Of a stretch of 64,000 nucleotides of DNA, positions 59,850 through 64,000 are shown in pieces. Where the stretch lies: assembly GCF_014195535.1 (NCBI RefSeq), contig NZ_JACIBY010000011.1:62001-126000 (forward strand), read 5' to 3'. This DNA comes from Runella defluvii (GTDB lineage: Bacteria; Bacteroidota; Bacteroidia; Cytophagales; Spirosomataceae). Under the pieces are notes generated by a model. The model ran no database searches. It saw nothing but the letters and a program-made list of their open reading frames with translations, and was not told the DNA's origin. A program made the translations under genes and the position numbers. Position 1 is the stretch's first letter. Every line of letters begins with the position of its first letter.

Positions 59850-60482
59850 TTAGGATTTGTTTTTTGCTTCTTTGATTCGTTTTTCCCAGTCTTGACCCGC
59901 CTTTTTCATGTCAATTCCTTGGGCCGATAAGTAGTTGTTGATTTTTCCTTTGTACTTGCCAAACCACGCATGTTTTTTCTCCGACGTATCGGCATCCATG
60001 GCCAACTCGCGGGCTTCGGTGAGCCACGTTAGGATTTGGACTTTTTGGGTTTCGGTCAAATCGGGCAGCATTTCTTGGTAGCCACGGTACGTTTTGGGCA
60101 ATACCCCGTACGTCATTCCGTCTTTCACTTGGTCCACTTGGGCGGGCGTAAGTTCTTTGGCAAGGTCGGCCAAGTAATTTTTGTGCAATTGCCCCAGTTG
60201 AGCGTTCGTTTCTGCCTCCAACTGTTTTGTTTTTTCTTCCGACGGGTCGGTCAACGTTTTTTTAGCCGCCTTTACGCCTTCGTGAAGGGTATTCAAATCG
60301 AGGTATTGCTTGGCTACGCGGTGGCTTACCCGTTTGAACTGAGCAGAATCAGGCAGTTGCAACGCCGCCACTATCTTTTGGGCACGCTGCATTACTACTT
60401 GTTCATACGCGATTTCTTTGTCGTTGGCTTGCCCCAATGCAGTCGTGGCTACAACCCAGAAAACAAACAACAGTCTTTTCAT
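59850..60482 (-). CDS. DUF3826 family secreted protein
   Basis: About 210 residues from the ATG ending at 60482 (TTG 60488 is in frame upstream). Signal peptide (LLFVFWVVATTALGQ). The mature protein is mostly helical and charged: AYEQVVMQRAQKIVAALQLPDSAQFKRV and LTEARELAMDADTSEKKHAWFGKYKGKINNYL. It belongs to DUF3826, found beside pectin and rhamnogalacturonan loci in Bacteroidota. The function is unknown. It sits between the GH95 gene and susC on the same strand. Confidence 0.82.
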   Translation of the reverse strand: MKRLLFVFWVVATTALGQANDKEIAYEQVVMQRAQKIVAALQLPDSAQFKRVSHRVAKQYLDLNTLHEGVKAAKKTLTDPSEEKTKQLEAETNAQLGQLHKNYLADLAKELTPAQVDQVKDGMTYGVLPKTYRGYQEMLPDLTETQKVQILTWLTEARELAMDADTSEKKHAWFGKYKGKINNYLSAQGIDMKKAGQDWEKRIKEAKNKS

Positions 60483-60502
60483 TTTCAATTAGTTATATTT
60501 AT

Positions 60503-63280
60503 TTAAAACTCTTTCAATTCAATCGTTTGCCCTTTTTGGATAACCAACTCTCGTACTTTCCCAGCGTAGCGAAGGGTGCAAGGGTTTCCCGCCACAGACG
60601 TGATTTTTACGTAGGTGAGTTTGCCTTGTTTCCAACTCACATCTAGTTCAAAACCACCACGCGCTTTAATGCCTCGGATATTTCCTTTGGGTAAGTCTTG
60701 GGGCAATGCAGGGAGGAGGTCAATGTACTTGGTGTGGCTTTGTAGCAACATCTCGACGATGCCTGCCGAGCCACCAAAATTGCCGTCAATCTGAAACGGT
60801 GGGTGGGCGTCAAACAAGTTGGCGTACGACCCGCCTGCTCCCGAAGCAGGGCGCAACAGCATTTTGACCATTTTTTGGGCGTGTTCACCGTCTTTAAAAC
60901 GTGCCCAAAAGTTGATTTTCCACGCCAAACTCCAGCCTGTCCCTTCGTCGCCACGGTACAGCAGCGATTGGCGGGCGGCTTTGGTCACCTCAGGTGTTTC
61001 ATCCCAATTGATTTCGTTACCTGGGTGTAGCCCCCACAAGTGCGATACGTGGCGGTGTTTGTTGGTGGTATCGTCTTTGTCTTCGAGCCATTCTTGCAAC
61101 TGCCCATATTTCCCAATTTGGTTAGGGGCAATTTGAGCGTAGGTAGTTTGCAAGGTTTTGCGCCATGCATCGTCAGTTTTTAGTACTTCCGACGCCGCGA
61201 TGCAGCTTTTAAGCAATCCGCGAATGATTTGGTGATCCATCGTTGGCCCTGCCACCAGCCCGCCGTTTTCGGGCGAATTGGAAGGTGTACTAATCAGCCA
61301 ACCTGTTTTGGGGTCTTTGACCAAAAAATCCACAAAAAACGCCGACGCTTCTTTCATCATCGGGTAGGCGGTTTTTTGCAAAAATTCACGGTCTTGGGTA
61401 AACAAGTAGTGTTCCCACAGGTGCTGGCAAAGCCACGCCGCCCCCGTGACCCAAATACCGTGATTGGAGGCGTTGATGGGGGTGGTATTGCGCCAAATAT
61501 CGGTATTGTGGTGCACCACCCAGCCGCGCGCGTTGTAGTAGGTGCGAGCCGTTTCTTGCCCTGCTACCGACAATTCTTTGATCATTTCCAACAACGGCTC
61601 GTGCAACGGCGAAAGGTTCAGCACTTCGGCTCCCCAATAGTTCATCTCGGCGTTGATGTTCGTGGTATATTTACTTCCCCAGGGCGGCGCTAATAAGTCG
61701 TTCCAAATCCCCTGCAAGTTGGCGGGGCGGGTCTTGGGGCGTGAACTCGAAATCAGCAAATAACGACCATATTGTACGTATAACGCCATCAAGGCAGGGT
61801 CTGGGGTTTGGCCAAACTGTGCAAGTCGTTGCTGGGTTGGTAGGTTTTCGGCGGCGCTTTTACCCAAATCAATCGAGAACGTTTGGTAATACGATTGGTA
61901 TTCTTTACTGTGCGCTGTTAGTATTTCTTCGTACGTTTTTTTGCCAATTTTCGTCATCGTTTGTTGACACAACGCTACGGGATTGGCCGAAATATCTTGG
62001 TAATTGACGTAGTTCGTCGCTGCTGTTAGGTAAAACGTGACGTTGTCGGCTTTTTCAATTTCAATGCCTTGGTCGGTGCATTTAAGCGTGCCATTTTGCA
62101 ACTGCACTGTCAGGTAGCTTTCTCCTTTCAACGCGCCATTTTTTACCTTTACCGACAATGCCAACGTATGCTTGTCCAGGCGGCGAAGTAAGTAGCCTTT
62201 GTGCGGACTGCTCAACGCAGCCGTGAGGGATAAGCTGGCTTTGCGGTCAGCTTCTAAGCGAACAACCATGACTTGCTGAGGTTCACTCACAAAATACGTT
62301 CGGGTAAAATGCGTTCCGTTGGTGCGAAAGCTGGTTTTACAAAGTGCGTCCGACAGACGAAGCTCGCGACGGTAATCGCTGATTTCGCCCAAATCTGAAA
62401 GCGTCAACGTCAAATCCCCAAACGGCTGATAATCGGCCTGGTATTTGGGTGTCGCAGGGGGATTTTCGTCCTGAATTTTGTATTTCCACGGTTTTACCAA
62501 CGAAATCAACGCAGTCGGTTCGTCTTCAGGATACAACCCGATGGGCCGCGAAGTATCTTTATAACCTGCAATTCCACCTTTGTCAAAAAAGTTAATCACC
62601 TGAATGGCAATCACATTGCTGCCTGGTTTCAATAAATTGGCAGGGATGCGGTATTTTCTAGGGTCAAGGCTGTTGGTAGTTCCAATCAATTGCCCATTGA
62701 CGTACGTCAGGTCATAATCACGAACGCGGTTTAGGTCCAGCACTATGCTTTTCCCTTGCCAGTTGGCAGGAACGTCAACGGTCGTACGAAACCAAACGGC
62801 TCCATCCAACCCTTCAAAACCAATGGCTTCCCAGCCTTCGTAGGAAGGCACAGGCATGGTTTCCCAGCGGGCATCATCAAAGTCCATCAACGCAGGATTG
62901 CCCACCAAGCCCTTCAAGGCCAGCATGTCAGCCGTCCATTGTTCTTTTTTGCCTTCTTGGGTTTTTAGCCCCATAAAATGTATTTCGGCCAGTTGTTCGG
63001 CGGCTTTTTGCTTTCCTTCGGCCAACAACTGACGGATTTCGGCTAGGTACTTCGCCGCATCTTGTCGGTTTGGGTTACGTGGCTCGCCCGTCCAGAGGGT
63101 TTCTTCGTTGAACTGAATACGGTCTTTTTTTACCCCTCCAAACACCATTGCCCCCACTCTGCCGTTGCCAATGGGCAACGCTTCCGTCCATTTTTCGGCA
63201 GGAGTATTGTACCACAGTTGGTAGTCCTGTGCGTACCCCCAAAAAGGAAGTAGAAGGATATGAAAAAGGAGTTTTTTCAT
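60503..63280 (-). CDS. Secreted glycoside hydrolase family 95 with inserted beta-sandwich
   Basis: The ATG ending at 63280 gives a signal peptide (LLFHILLLPFWGYAQ) and 925 residues; the longer frame to 63379 overlaps the preceding gene. N-terminal GH95 domain (WYNTPAEKWTEALPIGNGRVGAMVFGG, NEETLWTGEPRNPN) is interrupted by a galactose-binding-like jelly roll (about 130-250, WFRTTVDVPANWQGKS, NVIAIQVINFFDKGG). The (alpha/alpha)6 barrel follows (INAEMNYWGAEVLNLSPLHEPL, GWVVHHNTDIW, LIDGNFGG-like FQIDGNFGGSAGIVEMLLQS). GH95 enzymes remove alpha-L-fucose or alpha-L-galactose. In this locus, L-galactose or L-fucose on rhamnogalacturonan is plausible. Confidence 0.9.
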   Translation of the reverse strand: MKKLLFHILLLPFWGYAQDYQLWYNTPAEKWTEALPIGNGRVGAMVFGGVKKDRIQFNEETLWTGEPRNPNRQDAAKYLAEIRQLLAEGKQKAAEQLAEIHFMGLKTQEGKKEQWTADMLALKGLVGNPALMDFDDARWETMPVPSYEGWEAIGFEGLDGAVWFRTTVDVPANWQGKSIVLDLNRVRDYDLTYVNGQLIGTTNSLDPRKYRIPANLLKPGSNVIAIQVINFFDKGGIAGYKDTSRPIGLYPEDEPTALISLVKPWKYKIQDENPPATPKYQADYQPFGDLTLTLSDLGEISDYRRELRLSDALCKTSFRTNGTHFTRTYFVSEPQQVMVVRLEADRKASLSLTAALSSPHKGYLLRRLDKHTLALSVKVKNGALKGESYLTVQLQNGTLKCTDQGIEIEKADNVTFYLTAATNYVNYQDISANPVALCQQTMTKIGKKTYEEILTAHSKEYQSYYQTFSIDLGKSAAENLPTQQRLAQFGQTPDPALMALYVQYGRYLLISSSRPKTRPANLQGIWNDLLAPPWGSKYTTNINAEMNYWGAEVLNLSPLHEPLLEMIKELSVAGQETARTYYNARGWVVHHNTDIWRNTTPINASNHGIWVTGAAWLCQHLWEHYLFTQDREFLQKTAYPMMKEASAFFVDFLVKDPKTGWLISTPSNSPENGGLVAGPTMDHQIIRGLLKSCIAASEVLKTDDAWRKTLQTTYAQIAPNQIGKYGQLQEWLEDKDDTTNKHRHVSHLWGLHPGNEINWDETPEVTKAARQSLLYRGDEGTGWSLAWKINFWARFKDGEHAQKMVKMLLRPASGAGGSYANLFDAHPPFQIDGNFGGSAGIVEMLLQSHTKYIDLLPALPQDLPKGNIRGIKARGGFELDVSWKQGKLTYVKITSVAGNPCTLRYAGKVRELVIQKGQTIELKEF

Positions 63281-63284
63281 CCGT

Positions 63285-64000
63285 TTAAGAGGTTTGGAAA
63301 ACAGACTTGATGTATTGGGTATTTGCTCCAAAATTTTTCTTGACGTTGTGCGGCTCTTTGGCATCGCGGGAACGCTCAATAACCAGCCAGCCTTCCCATT
63401 TCATCTCATCGAGGGTTTGTTTTACTTTTTTAAGGTCGAGGCGGGTATTATGCTCAAGCCAAACGCCATCCTCATCCGTACAATGAATCTGGCAAATGCG
63501 CTTGCGACCCAGTAGTTTAAGCTCTTTCATCAAATCACGTCCTGCCTTGAGCGGATTGGAAAAATTGAAATAGATTTGGATGTGTTTTGAACCTATTTCT
63601 TTCAAAAGTTCTACTTCGCCTTGAGCATCCAACGACGTTTCGATGCCAATCACCACTCCTGCTTTTTTGGCCATTTGCCCTACTACTTTGAGTCGTTCTA
63701 CGATGGCAGGGCGTAATTCGGGGTTTTGTACCAAATCTCCCTGAACACCCAATGGCAAAAAGCCCACTTTCACATTCATGGCCTTCATGGTATCGATGCA
63801 GTCTTGCACCATGCGCTGGTAAGTGGGGCGCGTCGCAAACGATTGGGCATAAAAACCCGTCATTGCCAGCGAACAAATCTCCAGTTGAAGCTCTTTGGCT
63901 TTGTCCAAAAACTGCTGGCGCACTTCTGGCCTAGCTAATTGGCTATCAAAGGTTTCCCGATTACCCAAACCTCCCATGTCGATTTCTACACCGTCGGCGC
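63285..64000 (-). CDS. Sugar phosphate isomerase/epimerase-like TIM barrel (N-terminus beyond window)
   Basis: The visible part is at least 238 residues and continues in frame past the right edge (ADGVEIDMGGLG before the first internal Met at 63977). It shows xylose-isomerase-like barrel features: ICSLAMTGFYAQ, VVIGIETSLDAQGEVELLKEI, CQIHCTDEDGVWL and WLVIERSRD. Probably a sugar isomerase or epimerase with metal ligands in the Glu/His/Asp positions. It ends 4 bp before the GH95 start, so it is likely the same operon. Cell location cannot be told, because the N-terminus is missing. Confidence 0.8.
   Translation of the reverse strand, partial: ADGVEIDMGGLGNRETFDSQLARPEVRQQFLDKAKELQLEICSLAMTGFYAQSFATRPTYQRMVQDCIDTMKAMNVKVGFLPLGVQGDLVQNPELRPAIVERLKVVGQMAKKAGVVIGIETSLDAQGEVELLKEIGSKHIQIYFNFSNPLKAGRDLMKELKLLGRKRICQIHCTDEDGVWLEHNTRLDLKKVKQTLDEMKWEGWLVIERSRDAKEPHNVKKNFGANTQYIKSVFQTS

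Overview
The window comes from a free-living Bacteroidota chromosome, most likely order Cytophagales (Spirosoma/Runella/Dyadobacter-like). The taxonomic call is inferred from protein style: a SusC/SusD pair, MreBCD, lipoproteins of the SCxK type, few Shine-Dalgarno sites, and several exact matches to the Bacteroidota -7 promoter element TAnnTTTG. No rRNA, tRNA, CRISPR array or transposase gene was recognised.

Layout. 1-28.5 kb is mostly housekeeping: a membrane-anchored HExxH protease, uvrA, a CBS protein, a fasciclin lipoprotein, gcvP, a GH39 glycosidase, an enoyl-CoA hydratase, a GT2 glycosyltransferase, two thioredoxin-fold proteins, polA, a PDZ/S41 protease with a thioesterase, ybaB, a second GT2, mreBCD, an ECF sigma factor with a small Cys/His-rich protein, gmk, a B12-type radical SAM protein and an AEC transporter. 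28.7-38.2 kb (+ strand) is a complete uronate catabolic operon: kdgF-like cupin, GH105, uxaB, uxaC, kdgK, eda, an ExuT-like transporter and a small NTF2-like protein. A LacI-type palindrome lies at its promoter. 38.2-64 kb (- strand) is a pectin-type polysaccharide utilisation locus: sugar isomerase, GH95, DUF3826, SusC, SusD, PL1 pectate lyase, a beta-helix/TIM-barrel fusion, a GH43-like protein, a BNR-type protein, a GH20-like large hydrolase, a six-hairpin glycosidase, a lactonase-like propeller, DUF2264 and CBM9-like proteins. A small toxin-antitoxin pair sits inside it.

How it works together (inference). Secreted lyases and glycosidases cut pectin. SusC/SusD imports oligosaccharides. GH105 releases unsaturated uronate, KdgF opens it, UxaC/UxaB process galacturonate, and KdgK/Eda deliver pyruvate and glyceraldehyde-3-phosphate.

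Most unusual feature. uvrA carries a 528-bp in-frame insertion encoding a DUF559 (Vsr-like) endonuclease domain, bounded by near-identical ~36-bp inverted repeats that are themselves hairpins. A third, solo copy of the repeat lies at the susD stop codon. The window is also rich in other structured repeats: at least 13 copies of a GGTTG-TGAG-CAACC hairpin with covarying stems, nested multi-hairpin elements at 35.3 and 48.3 kb, and heptamer arrays. Some of these repeats have entered the signal-peptide coding regions of secreted enzymes.
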